This document shows, piece after piece, positions 1-7,945 of a stretch of 52,805 nucleotides of DNA (its first letter is position 1; each line of letters opens with the position of its first letter). The notes beneath the pieces were generated by a model, which was given only the letters and a program-made list of their open reading frames with translations, was not told the origin of the DNA and did not search any database. Made by a program: the position numbers and the translations under genes. Source of the stretch: an uncultured Clostridia bacterium (GTDB taxonomy: Bacteria; Bacillota; Clostridia; Lachnospirales; CAG-274); the NCBI GenBank assembly GCA_947589665.1, contig CANQBJ010000009.1:1-52805 (forward strand), written 5' to 3'.

Positions 1-40
1 GCAAACCTTCGGTTTGGCGGATAACTTCTTCCGCTGCAAT

Positions 41-131
41 GGAGCTGTCAGCCGCGGCAAAAGCTTATATAAAAATAACTGTGAACGGGGCTGACTGAGA
101 GGTCGAACCTATTAACATAAACAAAAATTTA
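41..131 (+). repeat. 91-bp repeat, left copy
   Basis: This stretch matches the reverse complement of 52712-52802 at 88 of 91 positions; the three differences are at 114-116. It contains a short internal inverted repeat, GTCAGCC (47-53) against GGCTGAC (89-95), flanked by GGAGCT and TGAGAGG. That pattern resembles the dispersed palindromic elements common in gut Clostridia. I see no reading frame in it. The rest of 1-245 holds only a small hairpin at 2-16 and AT-rich spacer downstream of ribH. I infer a dispersed non-coding element at a contig end, not the end of a transposon. Confidence 0.9.
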
Positions 132-245
132 TCAAAAAAACTGCGGCAATATTTCCCTTAATACTCAGCCTCGTTGTCATAAAAAAAGAGTAGGGCAAGC
201 GAGTAAAATACGCTATACAAACACAGCTTTAATCCGGCAGCGAAT

Positions 246-707
246 TTAAAGCTTATTGATAAGGTTTGCCATTTCTATAGCTGAAATTGCTGCGTCAAAG
301 CCCTTATTGCCTGCCTTGGTGCCTGCTCTTTCTACAGCCTGTTCTATGTTGTCTGTAGTCACTATACCAAAAATAACAGGCGTATCTGTTTTAAGACCTA
401 CATTGGCAATGCCCTTTGAGACCTCGCTGCAAACATAGTCATAATGACTTGTGGCACCTCTTATAACAGCACCTAAGCATACAACGGCATCGTATTTACC
501 GCTTTGTGCAAGCCTCTGTGCCGCAAGGGGTATCTCAAAGGCGCCGGGTACCCATACAAGTGAAATATCGTCGCCCTCAACACCATGTCTTATAAAAGCG
601 TCCTCTGCGCCTGATACAAGTCTGTTTACTATAAATTCGTTGAAACGTGATGCAACTATGGCAAATTTTTTGCCCTTTCCTAATAGATTACCTTCGATTT
701 TCTTCAT
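246..707 (-). CDS. ribH: 6,7-dimethyl-8-ribityllumazine synthase
   Basis: Lumazine synthase joins 5-amino-6-ribitylamino-uracil with dihydroxybutanone phosphate to make the last intermediate before riboflavin, usually in a cytosolic capsid-like oligomer. The 153-residue length is normal. Visible family motifs are ASRFNE near residue 20, GAFEIP near 55, [13 protein letters not shown] at about 80-92 with the catalytic His, and GTKAGNKG near 129. A GGAGG ribosome binding site lies 9 bases before the ATG and overlaps the end of ribBA, so the two genes are translationally close. It is the last gene of the ribD-ribE-ribBA-ribH operon under the FMN riboswitch. Confidence 0.97.
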   Translation of the reverse strand: MKKIEGNLLGKGKKFAIVASRFNEFIVNRLVSGAEDAFIRHGVEGDDISLVWVPGAFEIPLAAQRLAQSGKYDAVVCLGAVIRGATSHYDYVCSEVSKGIANVGLKTDTPVIFGIVTTDNIEQAVERAGTKAGNKGFDAAISAIEMANLINKL

Positions 708-719
708 TTTGTATTCCTC

Positions 720-1913
720 CTATAGATTTAAAATATGTCCCATTCTTTCCTGTTTTGTGTGCATATAAATATCTGCATTTGGGTTGTGAGCCACAATAAT
801 AGGTATTCTTTCCGTTATTTCTATGCCTAAGGCTCCAAGCTTTTCTACCTTGTCGGGATTGTTGGTCATAAGTCTGATCCTGCTTACACCCAGGTCCCTT
901 AAAATTTCCGCCGCTCTGTCGTATTTGCGCATATCTTCAGGAAAGCCTAAGGCAATGTTGGCATCTACCGTATCCATACCCTGTCTTTGAAGCTCGTATG
1001 CCTTTAGCTTGTTTATAAGACCTATGCCTCTGCCTTCCTGACGCATATACAGAAGTATTCCTCTGCCTTTTTTGGCAATTCTTCTCATCGCCTCGTCATA
1101 CTGCTGGCCGCAGTCGCATTTTACAGAGCCAAGAGCATCGCCTGTAAGACATTCGGAGTGTACCCTGCAAAGCACAGGCTCACCGTCTGATATATCTCCC
1201 ATATACATTGCAATATGCTCCTTGCCCGTTATATCGTCACGATAACCGTTTATGTGAAAGTCTCCGTATTTTGTTGTAAGCATAGTGGAAACCTCTTTTT
1301 TGAGCGCCTTTTTTCTGACATAGTCAACAAGCGCTTTTATTGTGATAAGCTTAAGCTTGTATTTTTGCTGCAGCCTGCCTATGTCCTTAAGCCTTGCCAT
1401 AGTGCCGTCCTCTTTCATTATCTCACAGCAGATGCCGCAGGGCTTAAGTCCCGCAAGCCTGCACAGATCAATGGTTGCCTCTGTGTGACCCTGCCTTTCA
1501 AGTACTCCGCCCGGTCTGGCGAGAAGGGGAAACATATGTCCCGGACGTCTGAAATCTGAGGGCTTTGAGCTAAGGTCGGCAAATTTTACCGCCGTCACGG
1601 CTCTTTCCTCTGCCGAGATACCCGTTGTTGTTGAAATATGGTCTATTGATACCGTAAAGGCTGTACAGTGATTGTCTGTATTGTTATTTACCATTTGGGG
1701 CAGATCAAGTCTTTTTATAATGCTCTCATCAGAGGGCAGGCATATAAGGCCCTTTGCATGAGTAGCCATAAAGTTAAGGGTTTCTGTTGTACAAAGCTGC
1801 GCCGATGCAATAAGATCACATTCGTTTTCCCTGTCCTCGTCGTCTGCGGCTATTATGATCTTGCCTTGTCTGATATCTTCAAGGACTTCCTCCACCGTAT
1901 TTATATTTATCAT
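720..1913 (-). CDS. ribBA: bifunctional DHBP synthase / GTP cyclohydrolase II
   Basis: This fused enzyme supplies both precursors of riboflavin. The N-terminal domain (about 1-200) is 3,4-dihydroxy-2-butanone-4-phosphate synthase, with the acidic metal site DDEDREN at 24-30 and the HTEATIDLCRLA block at 143-154. The C-terminal domain (about 205-397) is GTP cyclohydrolase II, with zinc ligands Cys255, Cys266 and Cys268 in the C-x10-C-x-C pattern and RQEGRGIGL at 291-299. The length of 397 matches Firmicute RibBA proteins. The start follows GGGAGGA by a normal distance. It lies between ribE and ribH in the operon. Confidence 0.97.
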   Translation of the reverse strand: MININTVEEVLEDIRQGKIIIAADDEDRENECDLIASAQLCTTETLNFMATHAKGLICLPSDESIIKRLDLPQMVNNNTDNHCTAFTVSIDHISTTTGISAEERAVTAVKFADLSSKPSDFRRPGHMFPLLARPGGVLERQGHTEATIDLCRLAGLKPCGICCEIMKEDGTMARLKDIGRLQQKYKLKLITIKALVDYVRKKALKKEVSTMLTTKYGDFHINGYRDDITGKEHIAMYMGDISDGEPVLCRVHSECLTGDALGSVKCDCGQQYDEAMRRIAKKGRGILLYMRQEGRGIGLINKLKAYELQRQGMDTVDANIALGFPEDMRKYDRAAEILRDLGVSRIRLMTNNPDKVEKLGALGIEITERIPIIVAHNPNADIYMHTKQERMGHILNL

Positions 1914-1927
1914 ATGCCTGTCCTCCC

Positions 1928-2554
1928 TTAAAATCCGTTTTCAATAAGAAAATCCATATCAAAAGCCTTTTTATCGGTATTGATATTTAATAATTTCTCA
2001 ACATATTTTCCTATTATATCTGTTTCAATGTTTACTTTGTCGCCTATCTTTTTGTCCAAAAGAGTTGTTGCCGACTGTGTATGCGGTATTACCGAGACCT
2101 TGAAGGAGCTGCCGTCAACCTCTGCCACAGTCAGGCTTATGCCGTCCAGGGCAACGGAGCCTTTCATAACTATACCCTTTAATATATTGCTGTCTGCGGC
2201 TATGGTAAACCATACTGCAATGCCGTCCTTTCTGATAGCCGTTATTTTCCCCGTACCGTCTATGTGACCGCTTACTATATGCCCGCCGAATCGTCGGTTT
2301 ACCGACATGGCTCTTTCAAGATTTACCCTGCTTCCCATATTCAGAGAACCTAAGCCTGTTCTTCTCAGGGTTTCATTCATTACGTCAAGAGTTATTGAAT
2401 TATTGGAATATTCTGTGACCGTAAGGCATATGCCGTTTACGGCAATGCTGTCGCCTATGCGGATATCCTCAAGTATTTTTTTTGCCTCTATTTTAATTGA
2501 GGATGTACCCTTGTATTTTATTATCCCTATCTCTTCAATTATCCCTGTAAACAT
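1928..2554 (-). CDS. ribE: riboflavin synthase alpha subunit
   Basis: Riboflavin synthase dismutates two lumazine molecules to riboflavin. Two lumazine-binding barrels are visible: the first begins MFTGIIEEIG and carries SIAVNGICLTV, the second carries GSVALDGISLTVAEV. I start at the ATG at 2554 (208 aa) and not the upstream in-frame ATG at 2563. The CGGAG ribosome binding site lies 9 bases before 2554 but directly abuts 2563, and the family begins with MFTG. The start overlaps the end of ribD by 20 bases, which fits coupled translation. Confidence 0.96.
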   Translation of the reverse strand: MFTGIIEEIGIIKYKGTSSIKIEAKKILEDIRIGDSIAVNGICLTVTEYSNNSITLDVMNETLRRTGLGSLNMGSRVNLERAMSVNRRFGGHIVSGHIDGTGKITAIRKDGIAVWFTIAADSNILKGIVMKGSVALDGISLTVAEVDGSSFKVSVIPHTQSATTLLDKKIGDKVNIETDIIGKYVEKLLNINTDKKAFDMDFLIENGF

Positions 2555-3617
2555 TCTTAACATCTCCGTATATCATAATATCATTGCCTATTTTCTTGAT
2601 TTCAGTATTTACAAGGTCTATGGCATTGGACATAAGCTCTATGCCGCGTCCCTCAACGGAGGTTTTTGCATCCTTTCCGCCTATTATCTTAGGGGCTATA
2701 AAAAATACTGCCTTGTCTACAAGTCCTTCGGAAAGCATTGAATAGTTAAGAGTACCGCCGCCCTCCAGAAGTATACTGTCTATTTTCATTTCGGCAAGCT
2801 TTTGCATAAGCTCTTTCAGATCGACTTTGCCCTTGCTGTGTGTTGTGATCATCCTTACGCCCATTCTTTCCAGCTTTTCCTTTTTTTCTCTGTCGCAGTC
2901 TCCTGTTGTGCCTATGATACATTCCCCCTTAAGGGCATTGGCATAAAGGGGTATTTTAAGCTTTGAGTCAACTATAATTTTAACGGGGTCAACACCGTTT
3001 TCAATGCGGCAGGTGAGCAGGGGATCGTCTGCAAGCACTGTGTTTATACCTACCATTATGCCCTTAAGCTGATGCCGCATGATGTGTACTATGCCTCTTG
3101 CCTCTTCCCCCGTTACCCATTTTGAATTTCCTGTATATGCGGCTATTTTGCCGTCAAGAGTAACGGCGGATTTAAGCACCGTATAGGGCATATGCTTTTC
3201 GATGTACTTGAAGAAAATAGGATTTATAGCCTTGCATTCTTCTTCCATAACGCCTGTAGTCACTTCAATGCCTGCATTTTTAAGTATTTCAATACCCTTG
3301 CTGGAAACCTTGGGGTTTGTGTCAAGAGAGCCTACATACACCTTTTTAATACCCTCTTTAACTATTCTTTCGGCGCAGGGAGGAGTTTTACCGTAGTGTG
3401 AGCAGGGCTCCAAGGTCACATACATTTCGGCACCCTTGGGACTTTCTGTGCAGCTTTCAATGGCATTTACCTCTGCATGCGCCTCGCCGTATTTCATATG
3501 ATATCCCTTGCCTATTATTCTGTTGTTCTTTACTATTACCGCACCTACCATGGGGTTTGGGGATACGTAGCCCGCGCCCTTTTTAGCCAGCTCGATCGCC
3601 GCTTTCATATACTCCAT
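2535..3617 (-). CDS. ribD: bifunctional pyrimidine deaminase / reductase
   Basis: RibD deaminates and then reduces the pyrimidine made by GTP cyclohydrolase II. The N-terminal deaminase domain has the zinc site HAEVNA (His47, Glu49) and PCSHYGKTPPC (Cys72, Cys81). The C-terminal reductase domain (about 145-360) contains SKWVTGEEAR, GINTVLADDP and LLEGGGTLN. The start is the ATG at 3617 with GGAGG 6 bases upstream. A longer frame from a TTG at 3632 would put the start inside that ribosome binding site. It is the first gene of the rib operon, about 80 bases after the FMN aptamer. Confidence 0.97.
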   Translation of the reverse strand: MEYMKAAIELAKKGAGYVSPNPMVGAVIVKNNRIIGKGYHMKYGEAHAEVNAIESCTESPKGAEMYVTLEPCSHYGKTPPCAERIVKEGIKKVYVGSLDTNPKVSSKGIEILKNAGIEVTTGVMEEECKAINPIFFKYIEKHMPYTVLKSAVTLDGKIAAYTGNSKWVTGEEARGIVHIMRHQLKGIMVGINTVLADDPLLTCRIENGVDPVKIIVDSKLKIPLYANALKGECIIGTTGDCDREKKEKLERMGVRMITTHSKGKVDLKELMQKLAEMKIDSILLEGGGTLNYSMLSEGLVDKAVFFIAPKIIGGKDAKTSVEGRGIELMSNAIDLVNTEIKKIGNDIMIYGDVKNVYRDN

Positions 3618-3637
3618 AATTATCCTCCGCAATATAA

Positions 3638-3662
3638 AAGGTCCCTTGCTTTCAGGGACCTT
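3638..3662 (-). promoter_or_regulatory. hairpin just before the ribD ribosome binding site
   Basis: A perfect 8-bp stem (AAGGTCCC against GGGACCTT, loop of 9) lies between the riboswitch terminator and the ribD ribosome binding site. On the minus strand it is followed by TTTTATATT, so it could be a weak second terminator. It could also be a structure controlling access to the GGAGG at about 3624-3628. I cannot tell these apart from sequence. Confidence 0.6.
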
Positions 3663-3663
3663 A

Positions 3664-3692
3664 AAATAAAAAACTGAGCCAAAAAGCTCAGG
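3664..3692 (-). terminator. riboswitch-controlled terminator upstream of ribD
   Basis: The 6-bp stem CTGAGC / GCTCAG (3674-3679 with 3686-3691) has an A/T-rich loop. On the minus strand it is followed by TTTTTTATTTT. It lies directly after the FMN aptamer and before ribD, the normal place for the expression platform of a transcription-terminating FMN riboswitch. Confidence 0.8.
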
Positions 3693-3699
3693 AATTTAT

Positions 3700-3806
3700 A
3701 TTCTTCTCTCATCCAGACTTTACTGTCGGCTCCGTAATCTCAACGGATCATGCCATAAGGCTCGTGGGCTTTACCACCGGTATGGAATTTCACCAATCCC
3801 TGAAGA
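3700..3806 (-). promoter_or_regulatory. FMN riboswitch (RFN element)
   Basis: The minus strand carries the conserved pieces of the FMN aptamer in order: GATTGGTGAAATTCC (3798-3784), ACCGGTGGT (3781-3773), a variable arm with an AGCCC block, GCCGACAGT (3730-3722) and AGTCTGGATGAGAGAAG (3719-3703). A terminator hairpin follows and then ribD. The known mechanism is that FMN binding favours termination and lowers synthesis of the rib enzymes. Confidence 0.96.
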
Positions 3807-3829
3807 AACAATATTTGCTTGTTAATATA

Positions 3830-3857
3830 AGTATAGCACTATTACATAGTTTGTCAA
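3830..3857 (-). promoter_or_regulatory. promoter of the rib operon
   Basis: A sigma-A-type promoter reads TTGACA (3857-3852), 16 bases, TATACT (3835-3830) on the minus strand, just upstream of the FMN aptamer. The -35 box overlaps the stop codon of recO, so riboflavin transcription is initiated immediately behind the preceding operon. Confidence 0.8.
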
Positions 3858-4507
3858 TAGAGATTTTTGATTATTTTGCTGCTCTTAAGTTTTATTTCGG
3901 TATGGTAGTCTATATAGTCATATAAAAAGTTCTCAAGCTCTTCTATATACTTATTTTCAAGGTCGAATGAAAATATGTTTTTTATATCGGACTGCTGCAC
4001 ATAGCCTATGGCATACTTAACAGCAGGGCTGAGGGATGAAAGAGCGTTGTCCTCCATATCGGGCTGATAGCCCATATATTCCATAAGCTTAAGAAGATAT
4101 ATACAGGCGGTAAGCCTTGTGCCGCAGTTATCGGAGCACATTTTCTTGAGAGTTCTTACGCTTAAAAGAAGCACATTGTTATCGGCAACATTTTCAAGAA
4201 ATGATTTATCTATAAGCTCTATGAAATAGGAGGCATATGCAGCCTTTTCAAAGTCGGTGCGAAGGGCATAAAAGCTGTCTATGACGTCTGCTGAAAGAAG
4301 GGTAGGCGTTTTTGTGGCAGTCCTTATTATAAAATCGCCGTATGTAAAAAGGGCGGTGGAGGAAAGAAACTTGCTCTTAGTATTCCTCGCACCCTTGCAG
4401 AAGACAGATATTTTGCCTATATCCTTGGCAAATATGGTTATGAACTTGTCCGCTTCACCCGAAAAATTCTCCCGTATTATCAGACCTCTTATCTTCTCTG
4501 CCGCCAT
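3854..4507 (-). CDS. recO: DNA repair protein RecO
   Basis: RecO helps load RecA onto SSB-coated DNA in the RecFOR pathway. The OB-fold N-terminus is clear (RGLIIRENFSGEADKFITIF, then GARNTKSKF), followed by the helical domain. I choose the ATG at 4507 (217 aa, weak AAGGGTG ribosome site). A GTG at 4516 would add three residues. Most Firmicute RecO proteins carry a four-cysteine zinc finger after the GY-P segment. Here MGYQPDMEDNALSSL runs on without any cysteine, so the finger is missing and the protein is about 30 residues shorter than usual. It overlaps yqzL by 53 bases. Confidence 0.9.
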   Translation of the reverse strand: MAAEKIRGLIIRENFSGEADKFITIFAKDIGKISVFCKGARNTKSKFLSSTALFTYGDFIIRTATKTPTLLSADVIDSFYALRTDFEKAAYASYFIELIDKSFLENVADNNVLLLSVRTLKKMCSDNCGTRLTACIYLLKLMEYMGYQPDMEDNALSSLSPAVKYAIGYVQQSDIKNIFSFDLENKYIEELENFLYDYIDYHTEIKLKSSKIIKNLY

Positions 4508-4595
4508 CGTTTTCACCCTTTGAATAATCCTTGTATGCCATAAATGCCTCTATATTGCCGCTTGTCTTAAATATATTCCAGAAAAAATCATTCAT
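4455..4595 (-). CDS. yqzL: YqzL family small protein
   Basis: This 46-codon frame begins with ATG at 4595, 8 bases after a strong AAGGAGG. Its product starts MNDFFWNIFKTSGNIEAFM and continues AYKDYSKGEND. The aromatic start, the F-x-x-SGNI(E/D)A(F/Y) pattern and the position between era and recO match the YqzL family of Firmicutes, whose function is unknown to me. The last third of the frame overlaps the start of recO in another phase. It is too short for ordinary gene-length cut-offs and easily missed. Confidence 0.85.
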   Translation of the reverse strand: MNDFFWNIFKTSGNIEAFMAYKDYSKGENDGGREDKRSDNTGEFFG

Positions 4596-4662
4596 AAGAA
4601 TTCCTCCTTATGATAATATTTTCTGTATATCGTTTTTTTATATTCTGCTTAAAAAATGGAAG

Positions 4663-5568
4663 TTAAATGTTTTTGGCATCATAGCCGAAGTTTTTAAGCA
4701 TAAAATCACTGTCACGCCAGTCCTTTTTAACCTTTATCCATATCTGTAAATTTATCTGAGAGCCTAAAAATCTCTGTATGTCACGTCTTGCATTTGAACC
4801 TATTTTTTTGAGCATAGAACCCTGTTTGCCTATTATGATACCCTTGTGGCTGTCCTTTTCGCAATAGAGCGTAGCCTCTATATCTATCATATTTTTATTT
4901 TTTCTTTCCTTCATAGAGGTTATCTCAACGGCTATGCCGTGGGGTATTTCCTCCTGAAGAAGATAGAGAGCCTTTTCCCTTATCATTTCGGCAACAAGCT
5001 GTCTTTCGGTCAGGTCTGTTATCATATCCTCTGGAAAGTACTGAGGACCTTCGGGAAGATATTTTTCTATGGTTTCCATAAGAAGGTCCTTGTTCTGCTC
5101 CTTAAGAGCGGAAACAGGGATTATTTCCCTGAAATCGTATTCCTTGCGGTAAGCGTCTATTACCTTTAACAGCTCTTCCTTTTCCACGGTATCTATTTTG
5201 TTTATAATGAGAAAAACAGGTGTCTTTACGTTTCTGAGCCTGTCCAGTATGACTCTGTCGCTGTCCTTGATTTTTTCATAGGGTTCTATAAGATACAGCA
5301 CAAGGTCTATATCGTTAAGTGAATTTTCGGCGCTCTTTACCATATAATCTCCAAGCTTTGACTTAGGCTTGTGTATGCCCGGAGTGTCTATGAAAACTAT
5401 CTGTAGAGCATCTGTTGTAAGTATAGTCTGTATTTTGTTCCTTGTAGTCTGGGGCTTGCTTGAAATAATGGATATTTTTTCGCCTATAAGACTGTTCATA
5501 AGTGTAGACTTGCCTACATTGGGTCTGCCTATAAGCGATACAAAGCCCGATTTAAAATTATTCTTCAT
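4663..5568 (-). CDS. era: GTPase Era
   Basis: Era is an essential GTPase that binds 16S rRNA and assists 30S ribosome assembly. The 301-residue length is standard. The GTP-binding motifs are GRPNVGKST at 14-22, the switch TTRNKI near 41, DTPGIHKPKSKLG with DTPG near 60, and NKID near 123. The C-terminal KH domain has IIIGKQGSMLKKIG and ends in the usual KVKKDWRDS segment. The gene overlaps the upstream uracil-DNA glycosylase gene by 11 bases, and yqzL and recO follow. Confidence 0.98.
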   Translation of the reverse strand: MKNNFKSGFVSLIGRPNVGKSTLMNSLIGEKISIISSKPQTTRNKIQTILTTDALQIVFIDTPGIHKPKSKLGDYMVKSAENSLNDIDLVLYLIEPYEKIKDSDRVILDRLRNVKTPVFLIINKIDTVEKEELLKVIDAYRKEYDFREIIPVSALKEQNKDLLMETIEKYLPEGPQYFPEDMITDLTERQLVAEMIREKALYLLQEEIPHGIAVEITSMKERKNKNMIDIEATLYCEKDSHKGIIIGKQGSMLKKIGSNARRDIQRFLGSQINLQIWIKVKKDWRDSDFMLKNFGYDAKNI

Positions 5569-6127
5569 CTGCCGTAACCTCTTTTAATTTATCTCTTATC
5601 TGCTTGAAGTCCTCCCATGCCTCTCTCTTTTTCTGCTTTGTTTCATCTCTGAGAAGGGCGGAGGGATGATATGTAGCTATAATGTCAATGCCTTTTTTAT
5701 TGTACCATATACCCCTTTGTCTTGTTATCCTGAAATCGGGAGATATGATAGCCTGAGCGGCGATCCTGCCAAGACATACAATTATACGGGGCCTTATAAG
5801 CTTAAACTGCTGACGGAGATACACTATACAAGCCTCCTGCTCCATAGGCAGAGGGTCTCTGTTACCCGGAGGTCGGCACTTGACTATGTTTGCAATATAA
5901 ACATCGTTTCTGGTAAGGTCTATGGCTGCCAGCATCCTATCCAGAAGCTGACCTGCCGCGCCTACAAAGGGAAGTCCCTGCATATCCTCGTTATATCCGG
6001 GTCCCTCGCCTACAAACAATATACTGCTGTTTCTGTTGCCTGTGCCTACCACTACATTTGTCCTTGTTTCGCAGAGAGGACAGCGGCGGCAGACATTACA
6101 AGCGGCATATAATTCATCCCAGGTCAT
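5558..6127 (-). CDS. family 4 type uracil-DNA glycosylase with an iron-sulfur cluster
   Basis: The protein should remove uracil from DNA at the first step of base excision repair. The 189-residue length fits family 4 enzymes. Likely 4Fe-4S ligands are Cys13, Cys16, Cys84 (VKCRPPGNRDP) and Cys100, matching the C-x2-C ... C-x15-C spacing. The active-site motif GEGPGYNED is at 40-48 and HPSALLR at 154-160. It lies between cdd and era and overlaps era by 11 bases. A family 5 relation is less likely given the GEGPG form of motif 1. Confidence 0.93.
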   Translation of the reverse strand: MTWDELYAACNVCRRCPLCETRTNVVVGTGNRNSSILFVGEGPGYNEDMQGLPFVGAAGQLLDRMLAAIDLTRNDVYIANIVKCRPPGNRDPLPMEQEACIVYLRQQFKLIRPRIIVCLGRIAAQAIISPDFRITRQRGIWYNKKGIDIIATYHPSALLRDETKQKKREAWEDFKQIRDKLKEVTADEE

Positions 6128-6136
6128 ATTATCACC

Positions 6137-6523
6137 TTACTTGTCTAACGTAAAGGCATGAGGCAAAAGCTCGGATACCTTGTATATAATAATATCGTCT
6201 TCATTTCCCACTATTATTTCGCCCTCGGGCATAAGCTCGGAAATGACCTGCCTGCATATACCGCAGGGATAGGTATATTCCTTGCTGTCTGAGGCTATTG
6301 CGAGCTTGACTATATTCCTCCTGCCCTCGGAAACAGCCTTTGCAATAGCTGTCCTCTCAGCGCATATAGTGGCGCCGTAGGAGGAATTTTCCACATTGCA
6401 GCCTGTATAGACTATACCGTCATCGGTAAGAGCAGCAGCGCCTACCTTAAAGCCTGAGTAGGGCGCATAGGCATTTTCCTTAGCCATGACGGCTATTTCA
6501 TAAAGCTTTCTGTTATCGTCCAT
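6137..6523 (-). CDS. cdd: cytidine deaminase
   Basis: A homotetrameric-type zinc enzyme that converts cytidine and deoxycytidine to uridine and deoxyuridine for pyrimidine salvage. Its 128-residue length is typical. The zinc and catalytic site is visible as CAERTA (Cys54, Glu56) and PCGICRQ (Cys87, Cys90); the substrate-binding segment NVENSSYG is at 43-50. The gene starts one base after the end of ybeY and is followed after 9 bases by the uracil-DNA glycosylase gene. This order recurs in Firmicutes. Confidence 0.97.
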   Translation of the reverse strand: MDDNRKLYEIAVMAKENAYAPYSGFKVGAAALTDDGIVYTGCNVENSSYGATICAERTAIAKAVSEGRRNIVKLAIASDSKEYTYPCGICRQVISELMPEGEIIVGNEDDIIIYKVSELLPHAFTLDK

Positions 6524-6524
6524 A

Positions 6525-6977
6525 TTATCTCCTTAAGCCCATTTTCTCAAGTATCTCTTCCTGCTTACCAAACATTATGCTTTCCTCTTCGGGGACCATA
6601 TGGTCATAGCCTAAAAGATGAAGCATACTGTGAGCAGTAAGAAAGCCTATTTCTCTGTTAAGGGAATGACCGTATTCCTTTGCCTGCTCCTCTGCCTTTT
6701 CTATGCTTATGACTATATCTCCAAGATATATCTTAGAGCCGTCTGAGGGCAGCTTTTCCTTTGTAAAGTCTATAAGGGGAAATGAAAGCACATCGGTAGG
6801 TCTGTCTATACCTCTGTATTTCAAATTGAGAGCATGTATTTCCTCATTGTCAACTATAGTAACGCTTATCTCACAGTTGTCGGAAAACTTTTCATAGCTC
6901 AGTACAGCCCTTATTACATCGGAAATAAGCTTTTGATCAACATTTATATCCGTATCGTTCTGAAATAAAACATCCAT
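6525..6977 (-). CDS. ybeY: endoribonuclease YbeY
   Basis: YbeY is a zinc-dependent endoribonuclease involved in 16S rRNA maturation and ribosome quality control. The 150-residue protein contains the signature HSMLHLLGYDH at 116-126, with the three metal-binding histidines His116, His120 and His126, and the upstream RPTDVLSFPL block. The family more often has HGxLHLxGYDH; here Ser replaces Gly. Its start shares a base with the stop of phoH, indicating translational coupling. Confidence 0.97.
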   Translation of the reverse strand: MDVLFQNDTDINVDQKLISDVIRAVLSYEKFSDNCEISVTIVDNEEIHALNLKYRGIDRPTDVLSFPLIDFTKEKLPSDGSKIYLGDIVISIEKAEEQAKEYGHSLNREIGFLTAHSMLHLLGYDHMVPEEESIMFGKQEEILEKMGLRR

Positions 6978-7945
6978 TATTTTTTACCCTTGTTCTTTTT
7001 GCTTTCGTATACCTCATAGGCATTGATGATCTTCTGCACAAGAGGGTGCCTAACAACATCCTTGTTTGTAAGCCTGTTTATGCCTACTCCTTCTATGCTG
7101 CCTAAAATATTGGTAGCCTCTATAAGTCCTGAATTTCTGCCCTTCGGCAGGTCTATCTGTGTTATATCTCCCGTTATGACAGCCTTGGAACCGTAGCCAA
7201 GTCTTGTGAGGAACATTTTCATCTGTTCGGGAGTTGTGTTCTGCGCCTCGTCCAGCACTATAAAGGAATTGTCAAGGGTCCTGCCTCGCATATACGCAAG
7301 AGGCGCTACCTCTATAAGTCCCTTTTCCATATTTCTCATATAGTTTTCTGCGCCCATTATTTCATAGAGTGCGTCATAGAGAGGTCTTAAATACGGGTCT
7401 ACCTTCTGCTGGAGATCACCTGGAAGAAAGCCTAAGCTCTCTCCTGCCTCTATAGCGGGTCTTGTAAGTATTATCCTGTTTATATCGCCGTTTTTAAAGG
7501 CTGTGATAGCCATAGCCATAGCCAGATAGGTCTTGCCTGTGCCTGCGGGACCTATGCCGAATACAACGGTGTTGTTCTTTATACTGTCTATATAGCGCTT
7601 TTGTCCTAAGGTCTTGGGACGCAGTGTCCTTCCGTTTACGGTCATACAGATAATATCGTTATTCAGCTTATCTATGTCCTCGGTGTGTTCTTCGTTTACC
7701 TCTGTAATGATGTAGTTTATGTTCTGCTCCTCTATTTCCTGTCCCGACCTCACAAGGTTCACAAGTGAGTTTATGACCTGAATTGAGCTTCTGACATTGT
7801 TTTCCTCACCGCTTACAAGTATGTCGTCGCCTCTGTTTATAATAGTGACGTCATATTCCTTCTGTATCTTTTTGATGTTTTCGTCATAGCTACCGAAAAC
7901 TGCTGAGATCATAGAATTTGGTATCTGTATTCTCTCTTGTTCCAT
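6977..7945 (-). CDS. phoH: PhoH family ATPase
   Basis: A cytosolic ATPase of the PhoH/PhoL family, coupled in most Firmicutes to ybeY and thought to act on RNA. The 322-residue protein has an N-terminal KH-like segment (about 10-65), Walker A GPAGTGKT at 132-139 and Walker B IVLDEAQN near 230, followed by TRLGYGSKAVITGD. Its neighbours yqfD upstream and ybeY downstream match the conserved cluster. The exact molecular substrate is not known to me. Confidence 0.95.
   Translation of the reverse strand: MEQERIQIPNSMISAVFGSYDENIKKIQKEYDVTIINRGDDILVSGEENNVRSSIQVINSLVNLVRSGQEIEEQNINYIITEVNEEHTEDIDKLNNDIICMTVNGRTLRPKTLGQKRYIDSIKNNTVVFGIGPAGTGKTYLAMAMAITAFKNGDINRIILTRPAIEAGESLGFLPGDLQQKVDPYLRPLYDALYEIMGAENYMRNMEKGLIEVAPLAYMRGRTLDNSFIVLDEAQNTTPEQMKMFLTRLGYGSKAVITGDITQIDLPKGRNSGLIEATNILGSIEGVGINRLTNKDVVRHPLVQKIINAYEVYESKKNKGKK

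Noticed and set aside
41..131. Ends of a transposon of 52 kb
   Set aside because: The inverted copies flank housekeeping genes and no transposase, integrase or target duplication is seen; a dispersed repeat at contig ends fits better.
226..252. Terminator after ribH
   Set aside because: A 7-bp hairpin overlaps the ribH stop codon but no T-run follows on the minus strand, so the end of the rib operon transcript is not clear.
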